From Aphidius gifuensis (taxonomy: Eukaryota; Arthropoda; Insecta; Hymenoptera; Braconidae): DNA of 64,000 nt. Positions within the stretch are counted from its first letter, which is position 1; each line of letters begins with the position of its first letter. The stretch covers positions 18,852,177 to 18,916,176 of the forward strand of contig NC_057791.1 of assembly GCF_014905175.1 (NCBI RefSeq), read 5' to 3'. Below are positions 11,518 to 25,578 of the stretch, piece after piece. The notes beneath the pieces are model-generated. The model worked only from the letters and a program-made list of their open reading frames with translations. It was not told where the DNA came from and searched no databases. Made by a program: the position numbers and the translations under genes.

Positions 11518-12328
11518 TACAGAGCTACATTGGTCTCAACAATTAATTTATAAAATATAAAGTTACAAGTCATCATTGTTCCATCAATTCATTATTAATC
11601 ACAAATCGAATAACTAAATTATTTTATAAATTGTTAAGTATCAATTAGAAAATTAAGTCAAATATTTTGAGTTAAAAATTATTTATATTTTTATAATTGA
11701 CTCAGTATAATTGGATTCATGATTATTTACATTTTGAATAAATAAAAAATAGGATTATTCTTTTATTTTGTCAAATAAAATGTAATTTAGTAAAAAAAAA
11801 AATTGGTAATTATCAAAATTACCAAAAGATTATGTGGTTTATTTTATTTTTGAAATTTGAAAATTCCAATAATTTAATTTAAATTAATTTAAAGAAGCAA
11901 ATAAAATACTTGCAATGAACAAATTTAAATATTAATTTAAATTTGAAATCTAATTATCAAAAAATAATAGTTAATAATATTTATTAAATGCTAACATTAA
12001 TCAGAACAATTTGTAAATATTAAGAAAAATTAATTAACAAAATTTATAAGAAACAAAATTAATTTAGTTATTTCGTTGGAATTGAGTTTGTTAAATTTTC
12101 ATGAGTCAGGACTTTATTATTGAGCATCCTTGATTTTTTTGAAGATCATTTAAAATTATAAAAATAAAACCCTAGGGTTCCAACATTTGACTGATTCTAC
12201 TTTCAATTTTAATTATGATAATTGTTATTATTTTTTTGAACTAACTATTTTACATAAAACTATATAAATTAAAAAAACCAAAACGATAGCCAAATATTAT
12301 GTAATTTACACACTACAGTCTTGCAAAC

Positions 12329-12338
12329 AGATGGCGCT
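12329..12338 (+). promoter_or_regulatory. CTCF/PHO-like core AGATGGCGCT
   Basis: AGATGGCGCT fits the insect CTCF core (AGRKGGCGC) and overlaps the PHO/YY1 core ATGGC. The same ten bases occur at 39715-39724 in the same orientation, so the two copies bracket Dfd. A ten-base match in 64 kb is weak evidence by itself. Confidence 0.3.
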
Positions 12339-15300
12339 GATTGTTTAGATTTTCGTCAATTTTTGTTGATATTATAGTAGAGTAGTTTTTGGAGTATATA
12401 GATGAAATTTTCCAGAGCCTCTTCGGGCATAAAAGCTCGCCAATTTATTCGCAAAATTAACTGTAGCTAATAACTGCAAAAAAAAATTAACTCTCGGTGT
12501 ATACATTAAATAAAAAAAATATAGATTTTGATTAGCCATTTAATTTTTTATTCTCATAAAACTTTTACCGCAAATTTTATAACAGTTTTTTTTTCATACA
12601 ACTTGCTTATCCACTCAACGAATAAATAAAAATTTACAAAAAAATTAATAAATTCTCACATAATTGACGCGATTACCAACTGAATGTTTTTTATTTTTTT
12701 CTCATTACGTATGTGTCTTTATTTTTCTTTATTATTTAAATTATATTTTGATTGAATGTATTGCGCACATGCATGTGTATGAGCCATCATTGTCACTAAT
12801 AATATACTCATAATAAAATTATATATTAGTTGAATTTATTTTGCAATGCGTACTAATAAATTGCTCGAATGAGTTAAATATATATTAGTGTATGAATGTG
12901 TCTATTTTTTCTATTCAAACGACAGTACTTAGTTTGTATTTTACAGTCTATTTACTCATTGAACACTTATATAATTTTGCAATGTCTGCAAAACGAGTAA
13001 CAGAATCAAGAAAGGTCGTCAATAATTATCATAAAACTCTCGCACATTGCTGATCATTTTTTTACATCTATTTATATATTTCCGTCGCTCATAATACAAC
13101 AAAAAAAAAATAGTAATTTAAAAAAAAAAAATCCTTCTTTATAACACTATGACATTGATGATAATGTATACAAATTTTTTTACCTTTCATTGCAAAGTTT
13201 TACCAAAATACTTTAATTATAATATATTCAATGTATATTTCGTGAAGATTAATATGAACAAAGCATCAAATAGAAAATGAAATGCAAGGGGAATTCTTTG
13301 GCTTAGAATTACATTATATCTGAGTGTATAAGAAAAGGAACAGTGATTAATGATTTATTTGTCAAGGCATCAGGCTTTATACCTCTATATGTGAACGGCA
13401 GTTGTGCATCGAAGGGAAATTTTATTTTTTTATTTTTTCACTTTTAGCCATGGAGTTTGTAATGAATTTTTTTTTTTTTTTTCTATTACAACAAATGGTA
13501 TTTTTATTTTGAGGGAACATCGTTTGATAAAATTCACGAGGTGTTTCAAATTTTTCATGATAAAATTTAATTTTGAAATCTCACGATGTTCAGTGAACGA
13601 AAAAAATTATTGAATCCTCTAAAATTTGAATTTAACTTTTGGATATTTGAATATATTTGTTGCTTTATGATTTTTTTAATAGTAATCTGATCAATATGAA
13701 AATTTAAAAAATTATTCTTCAGAGTTAAAAGAACTTCTTGTAGAAAATTTTTAAATTTAAAAAAAGAATAGACATAGTTTGTTTTATAATTGCTTTTGAT
13801 ATGGATATATATTACTCTATCGTTTATAAATTATTATTATATTCCATCCACATGAATATAAATTATAAATAAAAGATTTTTTTTTATTTTTTAATTCAAA
13901 ACCATTAGTATATATATATAAACCGAATCGGTCGCAATTTCCCTGTCCATCTCAGGATGCAGTCTCAGAAATGAACAGGCTATTTGAAAAATGAATTCTC
14001 GTCTTGTCTCAAAAGTGAGACCCGAAAAAAAAATAACATAAAAAAGATAAAAATGAAAAAAAAAAGAAAAAAACACCGACAATAAAAATCCATTAATCTT
14101 GATGGGTGGCTGCTGCGTATACGTCCATGAATCTAATGCGTCTCTGGACCTCCACGAGAAAACTTTACGCTTAAAAATTCCCCTGATGTACACTCGCATG
14201 TAAGAAAATAAAAAAAAAAAAAATCAAATATAAAAAACAAACTAAAATCTAGCTTAAAAAAACCAAGCTTCAGCGAAAATGTAAAATAATTTCTTTGTAT
14301 CATTTGTTTTAAAACTTCCGTCAAACGAAAGACGTGAAATTTTGGAATAATATATTTTTGACTTTTGAATGTATATCAAGATCAAAAAAAAAAAATATAG
14401 ATCACATATGTGAATAGTCTCCATATCGCATTACAAAAGATGATTGGCCTAGTTTCTAGACATCTGTCTCATGAGCATGTTCATGACCATTAATAATTTT
14501 CATTTTGTTTTAATTTTTTTTATTTTTTTGATCCTCAAAAGTGTCAGAGAACATCCGCTGGAGATGTGTTTAACTATAATTCGACAAAACCAAATTACTT
14601 ACAATGTATATTATATTATAATCCACAGGCGGCCCAACGTGGTTCAACCTCACAATCATACTGAAACTATTCAAGATTTTCTTTTACTGAAAACAATCAA
14701 ATTTCGCTACCTATATTTTCCTAAAATTTTAGACAAATTTTATTTTTTAAGACTTTAAAAAATTCGGGTAGTGACACACAAAATGGCATGTGTCATTCAT
14801 ACAAAAGCAGCACAAGGTAGCAAAACATCAGCTACACAGCAGGATATTGACGAAATGGAAGTCGACCTTAACCTCGTTACCTTTTACCTTCCTCATTTTT
14901 TCGGAAAAAAAAACCTCGTTCGTGGCAAATGATGAGCCATATATATCCCTGAAATACTTGCATTCTGGAATTTCCAGGGTACTGTTAATTAGACTAAAAA
15001 AAAAAAAAAAAAATGCCATTGCGATAAATAAACACTAAACTATATGCTTAACAATTTTGAAGCTTGATGAAGCATGCTGATGTGTAGCAGGTGTAAAATT
15101 CAATATACAAAATGACTTTCAGAAAAAAAAAAAAAAACATATATCAAAATATTTCTTGAATTTCCAAATGTATTTTCAAATTTTTAAAACGAAAAAAATA
15201 TTGTTACAATTATAAAAGAGGAAAGGCATAAAGTACGAGTAAATTTTGCTAATTTTTTGTTTTTTTTTTTTATTTTAAATATCCGAAAATTGAATGACTT

Positions 15301-17497
15301 TTTTTCAATTAATTTATGAAATTAAACTCATGCGAATGATTGTATTTTAAACGACTATTATTTATATCTAATTTTATATTTTTTCGACATCTTGATTGAG
15401 ATTGGACCGATGGGAATGAGAAATAAAAAAATCTCCCTTGAGATGATGATTCGACTTACCTATTTTTGTCTCGTTGATCGTGTGACTCAGCAATCGAAGT
15501 AAGTCTCTTGAGACGTATCTTGGTTTGCCGAAAGGAGCATATGCAACGAGTCGGTCATTCTTTAATAATACACGTATCCTCAGGAATAAATTTTTATTTT
15601 ATATTTTGCATTGAAAAAAAAAAAAAACATATACCAGAAATATTAATATATAATAGTGTGTAAAATATTATGATTGATCAAATGAAAAATATACAAATAA
15701 ATAAGTAAATAGAGTCTTTGAGTTTATAAGCTCTGTTGATGATGAGACAGTTTAATAATATTTAGGTGATGAAGATGATGATCAACAGTGAATGATCGAT
15801 TGGATTTTCAAAAAAAAAAAAATTTATTATAAATACCATAACAAATGTTCTGTTGTAAAAGCAAATAAATTCATTGGATCAATATTATTTATCGATTGCG
15901 CTCTCAATTTTTGAAACGAACGAAATTTGTCTGTAAATTTTGTCTGCATGTCACAGGAAATATGAAATTAAAATAGAAATAATCAAAATTTTTAGGACAA
16001 TTATACTTACGTTTTTTTTAAATATTAGAAATAAATAATTTCATGAAAATTCAAATTAGAAATATTTTTTTTAACAACAAGACCTAAATAGATAATTTTC
16101 ATTTTTTGATTAAATTCTATTTTATAATCAGTGGATATTGCTAAAATTTCTTAAATATAAAAACAAAAAAAAAACTCAATTTACTTGTATTCGCATTTCA
16201 ACGGTATATTTATCAAAAAAAAAATAAAAATAAATAAAAACATCATCTGAGAGGTTTTGTTGATGTATATATAATTTTTTTTTTATTTTTTTCTGGCAAA
16301 CAAGTAGTATGCACAATACATCTGTACTGTATTCAGTATCTTTGAAAGTAAAAACAGTCTGTGAAAGATAGATAGCAGCACACTTTTAAGGATATAGCCA
16401 AACTAAAAAAGAAAACTGGGGGAGTCTGTTCGTGATGCAATGGGGGTGGTGGCTGGAGTTGTCATGTCAAGAAGGGGTTGGCAGTAAAAGAGGAAAAGGA
16501 GAGAAGAAAGCCCGTAGGAGTGATTGATTGTGTAACGCGGGAAGAGAAGCGAAAAGAAGGAGAAAAAAATATAAAAAAAAATAAATAAAAAGTAAAAAGA
16601 CCAAGCTCTATATACAGCAGTGCTGTATATGGCCATAGAAAGCTTTAGAGAAAGAAGACAAACGTTTTCAGGAAGCATGCGATGATTGAGACGAAAAAAA
16701 AAAATATATAGCACCGCAAAACGAGAAAATAACACATCTCTTCTCATTTTTGTGCCATTTTTTTTTCACCCTTCTATTTATCCGTCAACCACTCCCATGA
16801 ACTCACACATTCCACTTCAATATACCATTATTTTTCACAAATTTTTATTATATTTAGATACTTATGTTTAAGCCGATACTCAATGCCCAAAACTTAGTAA
16901 GATATCTTGAGAAACAAATAATTTATACCCTCAGAGTATTTTGATAAAATGAGGGAAGAATTTACAAATAAAAATCAGTATTATCCTCATGAGCAGGCTG
17001 AAATCCCATTGATTTATTTTTTAATTCTATTAAGTTTGTATACTAATTTTTTAACAAATATTTAATTGATTATATTGTGCTATTAAATTAAAGGGTCTTT
17101 ATTCTGCTTCAGAAATATTATAGAAAATCTTTTTACATTATTCTTCTATTTTTTTTTTCTTTATACATGGTGATATGTTTATTAGAAATAAAAATTTAAT
17201 TCAACAATTTTATTTATTGTAAAATTGAACATTAATTTCCGAATAATATTTTGATAATTATAACTGATATTTTCAATTTCATTTTTAAATTTTAGACAGT
17301 TATAGTAATTGTTGAAGTTATATTATTATAAAATTGATTTTTTAGAGTATTATTATATTTATTTATTTATTTATTTAAATATAATTTTCAACGATTGAAC
17401 AAGCCACAAATTTTAACTATGAGTTTCCCGTTTGAGTACCATTATAATTTGATATATAAATTTATTTATTATTTCTAACGAGAACGGGGGTGAGTTC

Positions 17498-17571
17498 GTG
17501 ATGAATGGTTGAGCATGGGTTAGTTTCTCGAGAGTATAACTAACACCGGTTCCTAACCCACGATCATTCAA
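17498..17571 (+). other. Complex hairpin in a GC-richer island
   Basis: TGAATG and ATGGGTTAG on the left pair with CTAACCCA and CATTCA on the right. Inside, GTTAGTT and AACTAAC form an alternative stem around TCTCGAGA. The island is conspicuous in A+T-rich surroundings. It is not a microRNA family I recognise, and the internal loop is larger than usual for one. Confidence 0.3.
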
Positions 17572-18655
17572 AATGGAGGTGTTGTAACACAAGTTAGCGC
17601 CATTACTATTTGAATAATTCCAAAAATAACACAATATTAATATTATTTATTTAATTAGAAATTATTTGTATATAATTTTTAATTTAAATTGAATATATAA
17701 ATAATAAAAAATTAAACACTATATTGCAAATTAATAAAAATAATTTGAAATAATTTTTTACTGTGTCAAAAAATAAATCTAAAATTGAAATTAGGATTTT
17801 ATTTATTTATATAAGAAAAGCAATATGCTGACACATAGGTTGACAATTTGTCTATATTAACCTGAGCCTAGACTAATAGCCAAAGTGTCCGTTAGTGGGC
17901 CATCGACCAAGTCAACTCAATAGTCAAAAATATACACATAATGACAATGTAAAAAAAAAAATAAAAAACTTCTGCCAAAAGAAGCCTAAGCCACTGGCTT
18001 AAAACACATGCTTCATGTTATTTGTTATTTGTTATTTTGAAGAATCATGTCCTAGAAGTCTTCGGGCAGACGATAAAAATATTTTTATAAATTTATTTAT
18101 ACATACGTATGTAGAAGCACACTGTACATGTAATATGTTTGTGTACTACAAAATGTATTATAGATATATTTGTGTCAGCTGCGCGTATTGACTTTTTTTT
18201 TTTTTTTATATTTCTATTCTCTTGAACAAAGTGCAATTTTTCTGATCGCCCTAGGGCAAGCGAAGTTGAGCCTTCTGGCCTCGGTATATATACGATGATG
18301 ATGCAAAAATCTTTCTCTTTGGACTCACATACATAGATCCAATTTTCAGTTGTATTTTACACGCAGTTTGTATCATGGATATACTAGACACATGTTTATT
18401 TTGTTTGCAGACAGAAATAAAAAAAAAAAAAAAATTATTTTATACTTATTTTGATTAAAATTTTTGTATTTAAAAATATTTTTAATATCAGAGATAGATT
18501 AATTTGATAATGGAAAAAAAAATAAAATATATTTAATATATATTTAAATTAAATTATAGAATAAGGCTATTCGCCCGTTTTTTCGTGAAAATAGAGTGGC
18601 TTTAGTGGAGTTTTAGAGGGGATTTAGCGTATTTTTATGAAGACTAGAGATAACT

Positions 18656-21600
18656 TTGAGGCATAAAAGTCCCTAAGAGGTTCAAGTCAACCTTGAGATA
18701 TAGCTAAGGCTAAAGTCAAAATCGAGATGTAGCTAAGGCCGAAAATAAAATTTTTTAAAAACTTGAAATTAGCATGGCTCCTTATGTTTTCTCCACGTTT
18801 CAGACCATTCTGAGTAGATTAGGCCAAAAAAAAAAAAAAGACGTAGCTAAGAGGTTCAAGTCAACCTTGAGATATAGCTAAGGCCGAAAATAAAATTTTT
18901 TAAAAACTTGAAATTAGCATGGCTCCTTATGTTTTCTCCACGTTTCAGACCATTCTGAGTAGATTAGGCCAAAAAAAAAAAAAAGACGTAGCTAAGAGGT
19001 TCAAGTCAAAATCGAGATGTAGCTAAGGCCGAAAATAAAATTTTTTAAAAACTTGAAATTAGCATTGCTCCTTATGGTTTCTCCACGTTTCAGACCGTTC
19101 TGAGTAGATTAGGCTAAAAAAAAAAAAAAGACGTAGCTAAGAGGTTCAAGTCAACCTTGAGATATAGCTAAGGCCGAAAATAAAGTTTTTTAAAAACTTG
19201 AAATTAGCATGGCTCCTCATGTTTTCTCCACGTTTCAGACCATTTTGAGTAGATTAGGCCAAAAAAAAAAAAAAGACGTAGCTAAGAGGTTCAAGTCAAC
19301 CTTGAGATATAGCTAAGGCTAAAGTCAACCTTGAGATATAGCTAAGGCCGAAAATAAAGTTTTTTAAAAACTTGAAATTAGCATGGCTCCTCATGTTTTC
19401 TCCACGTTTCAGACCATTCTGAGTAGATTAGGCCAAAAAAAAAAAAAAGACGTAGCTAAGAGGTTCAAGTCAACCTTGAGATATAGCTAAGGCTAAAGTC
19501 AACCTTGAGATATAGCTAAGGCCGAAAATAAAATTTTTTAAAAACTTGAAATTAGCATTGCTCCTTATGGTTTCTCCACGTTTCAGACCGTTCTGAGTAG
19601 ATTAGGCTAAAAAAAAAAAAAAGACGTAGCTAAGAGGTTCAAGTCAACCTTGAGATATAGCTAAGGCTAAAGTCAACCTTGAGATATAGCTACGGCTAAA
19701 GTCAACCTTGAGATATAGCTAAGGCCGAAAATAAAATTTTTTAAAAATTTGAAATAAGCATGGCTCCTTATGGTTTCTCCACGTTTCAGACCATTTTCAG
19801 TAGATTAGGCCAAAAAAAAAAAAAACACGTAGCTAAGAGGTTCAAGTCAACCTTGAGATATAGCTAAGGCCGAAAATAAAATTTTTTAAAAATTTTAAAT
19901 TAGTAGCTCCTTATGTTTTCTCCACGTTTCAGACCATTTGAGTAGATGAAAAAAAAACACGTAGCTAAGAGGTTCAAGTCAACCTTGAGATATAGCTAAG
20001 GCTAAAGTCAACCTTGAGATATAGCTAAGGCCGAAAATAAAATTTTTTAAAAACTTGAAATTAGCATGGCTCCTTATGGTTTCTCCACGTTTCAGACCAT
20101 TTTGAGTAGATTAGGCCAAAAAAAAAAAAAAGACGTAGCTAAGAGGTTCAAGTCAACCTTGAGATATAGCTAAGGCTAAAGTCAACCTTGAGATATAGCT
20201 ACGGCCGAAAATAAAATTTTTTAAAAACTTGAAATTAGCATGGCTCCTTATGTTTTCTCCACGTTTCAGACCATTCTGAGTAGATTGGGCCAAAAAAAAA
20301 AAAAAGACGTAGCTAAGAGGTTCAAGTCAACCTTGAGATATAGCTAAGGCCGAAAATAAAATTTTTTAAAAACTTGAAATTAGCATTGCTCCTTATGGTT
20401 TCTCCACGTTTCAGACCATTTTATAGATTAGCTAAAAAAAAAAAGACGTAGCTAAGAGGTTCAAGTCAACCTTGAGATATAGCTACGGCCAAAAATAAAA
20501 TTTTTTAAAAACTTGAAATTAGCATGGCTCCTTATGTTTTCTCCACGTTTCAGACCATTTTCAGTAGATTAGGCCAAAAAAAAAAAAAACACATAGCTAA
20601 GAGGTTCAAGTCAACCTTGAGATATAGCTAAGGCTAAAGTCAACCTTGAGATATAGCTAAGGCCGAAAATAAAATTTTTTAAAAATTTGAAATTAGTTAG
20701 CCCTGTTTTCCACGTTTCAGACCGTTCTGAGTAGATTAGGCTAAAAAAAAAAAAAAGACGTAGCTAAGAGGTTCAAGTCAACCTTGAGATATAGCTAAGG
20801 CTAAAGTCAACCTTGAGATATAGCTAAGGCCGAAAATAAAATTTTTTAAAAACTTGAAATTAGCATTGCTCCTTATGGTTTCTCCACGTTTCAGACCGTT
20901 CTGAGTAGATTAGGCTAAAAAAAAAAAAAAGACGTAGCTAAGAGGTTCAAGTCAACCTTGAGATATAGCTAAGGCTAAAGTCAACCTTGAGATATAGCTA
21001 AGGCTAAAGTCAACCTTGAGATATAGCTAAGGCCGAAAATAAAATTTTTTAAAAACTTGAAATTAGCATGGCTCCTTATGGTTTCTCCACGTTTCAGACC
21101 ATTTTGAGTAGATTAGGCCAAAAAAAAAAAAAAGACGTAGCTAAGAGGTTCAAGTCAACCTTGAGATATAGCTAAGGCCGAAAATAAAGTTTTTTAAAAA
21201 CTTGAAATTAGCATGGCTCCTTATGTTTTCTCCACGTTTCAGACCATTCTGAGTAGATTAGGCCAAAAAAAAAAACCTTGAGATATAGCTAAGGCTAAAG
21301 TCAACCTTGAGATATAGCTAAGGCCGAAAATAAAATTTTTTAAAAACTTGAAATTAGCATGGCTCCTTATGGTTTCTCCACGTTTCAGACCATTTTCAGT
21401 AGATTAGGCCAAAAAAAAAAAAAACACGTAGCTAAGAGGTTCAAGTCAACCTTGAGATATAGCTAAGGCCGAAAATAAAATTTTTTAAAAATTTTAAATT
21501 AGCATGGCTCCTTATGTTTTCTCCACGTTTCAGACCATTCTGAGTAGATTAGGCCAAAAAAAAAAAAAAGACGTAGCTAAGAGGTTCAAGTCAACCTTGA

Positions 21601-22882
21601 GATATAGCTAAGGCTAAAGTCAACCTTGAGATATAGCTAAGGCCGAAAATAAAAATTTTTAAAAACTTGAAATTAGCATTGCTCCTTATGGTTTCTCCAC
21701 GTTTCAGACCATTCTGAGTAGATTAGGCCAAAAAAAAGACGAAGCTAAGAGGTTCAAGTCAACCTTGAGATATAGCTAAGGCCGAAAATAAAAATTTTTA
21801 AAAACTTGAAATTAGCATTGCTCCTTATGGTTTCTCCACGTTTCAGACCATTCTGAGTAGATTAGGCTAAAAAAAAAAAAAAGACGTAGCTAAGAGGTTC
21901 AAGTCAACCTTGAGATATAGCTAAGGCCGAAAATAAAATTTTTTAAAAACTTGAAATTAGCATTGCTCCTTATGGTTTCTCCACGTTTCAGACCATTCTG
22001 AGTAGATTAGGCCAAAAAAAAAAAAAAAGACGTAGCTAAGAGGTTCAAGTCAACCTTGAGATATAGCTAAGGCTAAAGTCAACCTTGAGATATAGCTAAG
22101 GCCGAAAATAAAATTTTTTAAAAATTTGAAATTAGCATGGCTCCTCATGAATTAGCATGGTTTCTCCACGTTTCAGACCATTTTCAGTAGATTAGGCCAA
22201 AAAAAAAAAAAAGACGTAGCTAAGAGGTTCAAGTCAACCTTGAGATATAGCTAAGGCTAAAGTCAACCTTGAGATATAGCTAAGGCCGAAAATAAAATTT
22301 TTTAAAAACTTGAAATTAGCATTGCTCCTTATGGTTTCTCCACGTTTCAGACCATTCTGAGTAGATTGTTTTCAAAAAGACGTAGCTAAGAGGTTCAAGT
22401 CAACCTTGAGATATAGCTAAGGCCGAAAATAAAGTTTTTTAAAAACTTGAAATTAGCATGGCTCCTTATGTTTTCTCCACGTTTCAGACCATTCTGAGTA
22501 GATTAGGCCAAAAAAAAAAAAAAGACGTAGCTAAGAGGTTCAAGTCAACCTTGAGATATAGCTAAGGCCGAAAATAAAATTTTTTAAAAACTTGAAATTA
22601 GCATTGCTCCTTATGGTTTCTCCACGTTTCAGACCGTTCTGAGTAGATTAGGCTAAAAAAAAAAAAAAGACGTAGCTAAGAGGTTCAAGTCAACCTTGAG
22701 ATATAGCTAAGGCCGAAAGCAAAGTTTTTTAAAAACTTGAAATTAGCATGGCTCCTTATGTTTTCTCCACGTTTCAGACCATTCTGAGTAGATTAGGCAA
22801 AAAAAAAAAAAAAGACGTAGCTAAGAGGTTCAAGTCAACCTTGAGATATAGCTAAGGCTAAAGTCAACCTTGAGATATAGCT
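18656..22882 (+). repeat. Satellite array, 26 copies, period 145 + 29n bp
   Basis: The anchor CCACGTTTCAGACC occurs 26 times. Starts of the GACGTAGCTAAGAGG element fall at 18840, 18985, 19130, 19275, 19449, 19623 and 19826, giving spacings of 145, 145, 145, 174, 174 and 203, which differ by exactly 29. The 29-bp subunit (AACCTTGAGATATAGCTAAG plus GCTAAAGTC) is present one to three times per unit. Each unit also has GAAATTAGCATGGCTCC and a poly-A run of about 14. Several units are truncated (for example at 19922-19960 and 22340-22380), and one near 22140 has a short internal duplication. The array starts with partial units after a unique leader (18560-18655) and ends in a truncated unit. It has no coding potential. 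A satellite this size is unusual in a Hox cluster. Confidence 0.97.
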
Positions 22883-24829
22883 CATAAAAGAATTGTTTTA
22901 AAATATAAATTTAACATCAAGACCCTGACTATATTAATTAATAACAATCAATTTATAAAATCAGTAGTTATTTTTTATGCATTCATGAATGAAATTAAAC
23001 ATGTTAACAAAACTAGCATCATGTTGTATATAGTAAAAGTGTTGATGATGTTTCTCGGTTGGCTTGTTTTGTGAGTTTAATCAACGCTCGGCTTTGGTCA
23101 TATAATTTTTATTTAACCTATACCAACAACCCACAAATATATAAATTAATAAAAAAACAAAACACAACATAAATTGCCTGAGTGTGATGATAAATTGGTG
23201 ATTCATTGCGAGGGTGTAAAGATCATAATCCTTCTCCGCATCTACATATATAAGAGATCATATTTCAAGGTTCCAATCAAACCTTAGCCTGTTCAGACAA
23301 AAATAAAAAATTATTAAATACAAATACAAAGTGATAAATGTGATGACATACACCAGTTAAAAGCATTCACATTATCATTATCACATTAACCACGTTAACT
23401 TGAATTTTTACTGAATATCCTATTATCATTTTCTTTTTTCATTTTTCTTATTTCTCTGAATATAACAAAATAGTTAATTGAATAAATGTGCAATAGAAAA
23501 GAAAAATAAAAAATAAAAAAAAATGAATAAAAGGACATTGGACATGAACTGAAATAAAAAAGAAGAAAGCATTTTCTGACCAGAGACTTGTGAGATAGAT
23601 GAAATGAAAGAACGTCAGCTGAGTACAAGAGCCCTCAGTATTAGCCGTCTGAAGGGTGGATGCCAAGAGAAAATATATTTTTTTTTCTTCATATATAAAA
23701 TACATAACTATGTATATATATAATATAAAAAAGTTGATTCTATATATATATTTTGTGTATATAGAAAATACGACCACGTTGATATTTTTCTTTTACTCTC
23801 TCCTGCCTCCCCCCGTGCTTTTTTTTTTTCATATTATTATTTTCTTTTTTTCACCGAGATAATATAAAATGTAACAGAAACGAAGCCAAGCGTACACATC
23901 ACAGAAATATAGCCCCCGTTTTGCTCAGTGTATTCTCGCGTTCTGCTCTCGCCCGCTAGTCAAACCAAAACTCGGGCATGATTAATGATCGCGAACAAGG
24001 AGCCTCCGTGCTTCAAACAACAAACTTTTCCCAAGGAACCTCAGAGAATACGGGAGAAAAAAGAAAAAAAATAAAAAAAATAAATAGAATGAGAATAAAA
24101 AACTGTACACATATATATATTTATATATTATATTATATACATATGTAATATATATGATATGTATATATTTTTTTATACATATGTACATCTATATAGATCA
24201 TTTGAAAGCTTCTCGAGGTTCATATGCATCCCTGGGGGAGGAAGGGGGACAGGGTGTTAGTGGGGTTATATATATGAAATAAAATATAATATATATGAAA
24301 ATCAAGAGAGAGCTCAGTGGATGTATATATTGAAGGGGAGGGTCCTCAAAGAGGTGGGATTTTTGGCTCTGGTTAAATCTACCCCTGTAGAGAACTTTCA
24401 TCCTCCATTTCTGACAAGTATCCCCCGACACATTCATATATTTTCACACAAATGTTGTGTGTCTACCGAACTCAAGAAGAAAATGTCTACGAAAAATCTT
24501 TTTTTTTTTTTTCTATTTCATCGTATATATTTTTTAATGTTGAAGGAGTTTTATAAATTTTATTAGAAGTATTTATTTTTATATTGAAATAATTGTCTTA
24601 CAGAATTTGGGGGTATTTATAGGTATTGCTAGAAAAATAGTATTGGTATTTTTGTAATTTTTAAAAAAATGCTGGAATTATAAAAAAAATTATTTGAGAC
24701 AATAGTCTCCTAATATAAAAAGGACAAACATCATCGGTCTTCCGGACATTTGATTGGTCATTGTTTTTTTCTCACTTACTCTCATACAAATTTCTTTCTG
24801 TTTGCTTTTTTCTATTATTTTTTTATTTA
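22883..24829. other. Intergenic stretch right of the satellite
   Basis: No gene is supported. GC-richer patches lie at about 23580-23660, 23880-24040 (containing ATTAATGATCGCGAAC) and 24190-24440. TA-rich microsatellite stretches lie at 23690-23765 and 24105-24190. Confidence 0.5.
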
Positions 24830-24846
24830 TTTCGTTAGCAACGAAA
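24830..24846. repeat. Short perfect hairpin before the 153-bp repeats
   Basis: TTTCGTT and AACGAAA form a 7-bp stem with an AGC loop just upstream of the tandem array. It may mark a boundary of a mobile element, but the length is modest. Confidence 0.3.
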
Positions 24847-24872
24847 AAACAACAAAAAAAAGCGAGTAAACA

Positions 24873-25490
24873 AAATTTTTTTTGATATTTTTTATATTTT
24901 TTTTTTTAAAATTGACATATTAAGCTAGCACAACTTTTTTAATAATCATCGGATCTCGATGCGATTGAGCCTAAAATTTTGTGCGAATTATGTGTTTTTT
25001 ATGTGTGAAGAAATAAATTTGAAAGAAAATTTTTTTTTTATTTTTTACATTTTTTTAAAAAATTCAAATATTAAGCTAGCACAACTTTCTCAATAATCAT
25101 CGGATCTTAATACAATTGGGCTCAAAATTTTGTGCGAATTATGTGTTTTTTATGTGTGAAGAAATAAATTTGAAAGAAAATTTTTTTAAATATTTTTTAT
25201 ATTTTTTTTTAAAATTGACATATATTAAGCTAGCCCAACTTTTTCAATAATCATCGGATCTTAATGCAATTGGGCTCAAAATTTTGTGCAAATTATGTGT
25301 TTTTTATGTGTGAAGAAATAATTCAAAAACAAAATTTTTTTAAATATTTTTTATATTTTTTTTTAAAATTGACATATTAAGGTAGCACAACTTTTTCAGT
25401 AAACATTCAATCTTGATGTTATTAGACTCAAAATTACGTGTGAATTATGTGTGATTTATGTGTAAATAAATAAATTAAAAAAAATTTTCG
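24873..25490 (+). repeat. Four-copy tandem repeat, period about 153 bp
   Basis: Copies lie at roughly 24873-25028, 25029-25180, 25181-25335 and 25336-25490. Each has a T-rich lead-in, then ATTAAGCTAGCACAACTTT, CAATAATCATCGGATCT, CTCAAAATTTTGTGC and GAATTATGTGT followed by TTTTTATGTGTGAAG. The last copy is the most diverged. No coding frame is present. The GC-rich hairpin at 25579 follows within 90 bases, so the whole may be a mobile element with internal repeats. Confidence 0.9.
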
Positions 25491-25578
25491 TCAATTTATT
25501 CATTCTTTTTTTTTTTTATGATAATACTTGTGTTTATAAAATCAATGAACAATGAACCTTTTAGAAGGTATAGATACA

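Larger units (their letters stand above)
11518..18570. other. Intergenic mir-10 to satellite interval
   Basis: No coding gene is supported. Less A+T-rich patches that could be regulatory lie at about 12310-12450 (including AGATGGCGCT), 13250-13420, 15390-15560, 16400-16680, 17480-17610 (hairpin, listed separately), 17830-18060 and 18240-18310. Open frames here are short, low-complexity and mostly run through poly-A/T tracts. Confidence 0.5.

Noticed and set aside
18656..22882. CRISPR-like regular repeat
   Set aside because: Units are long, directly abutting and lack unique spacers; this is a eukaryotic satellite.
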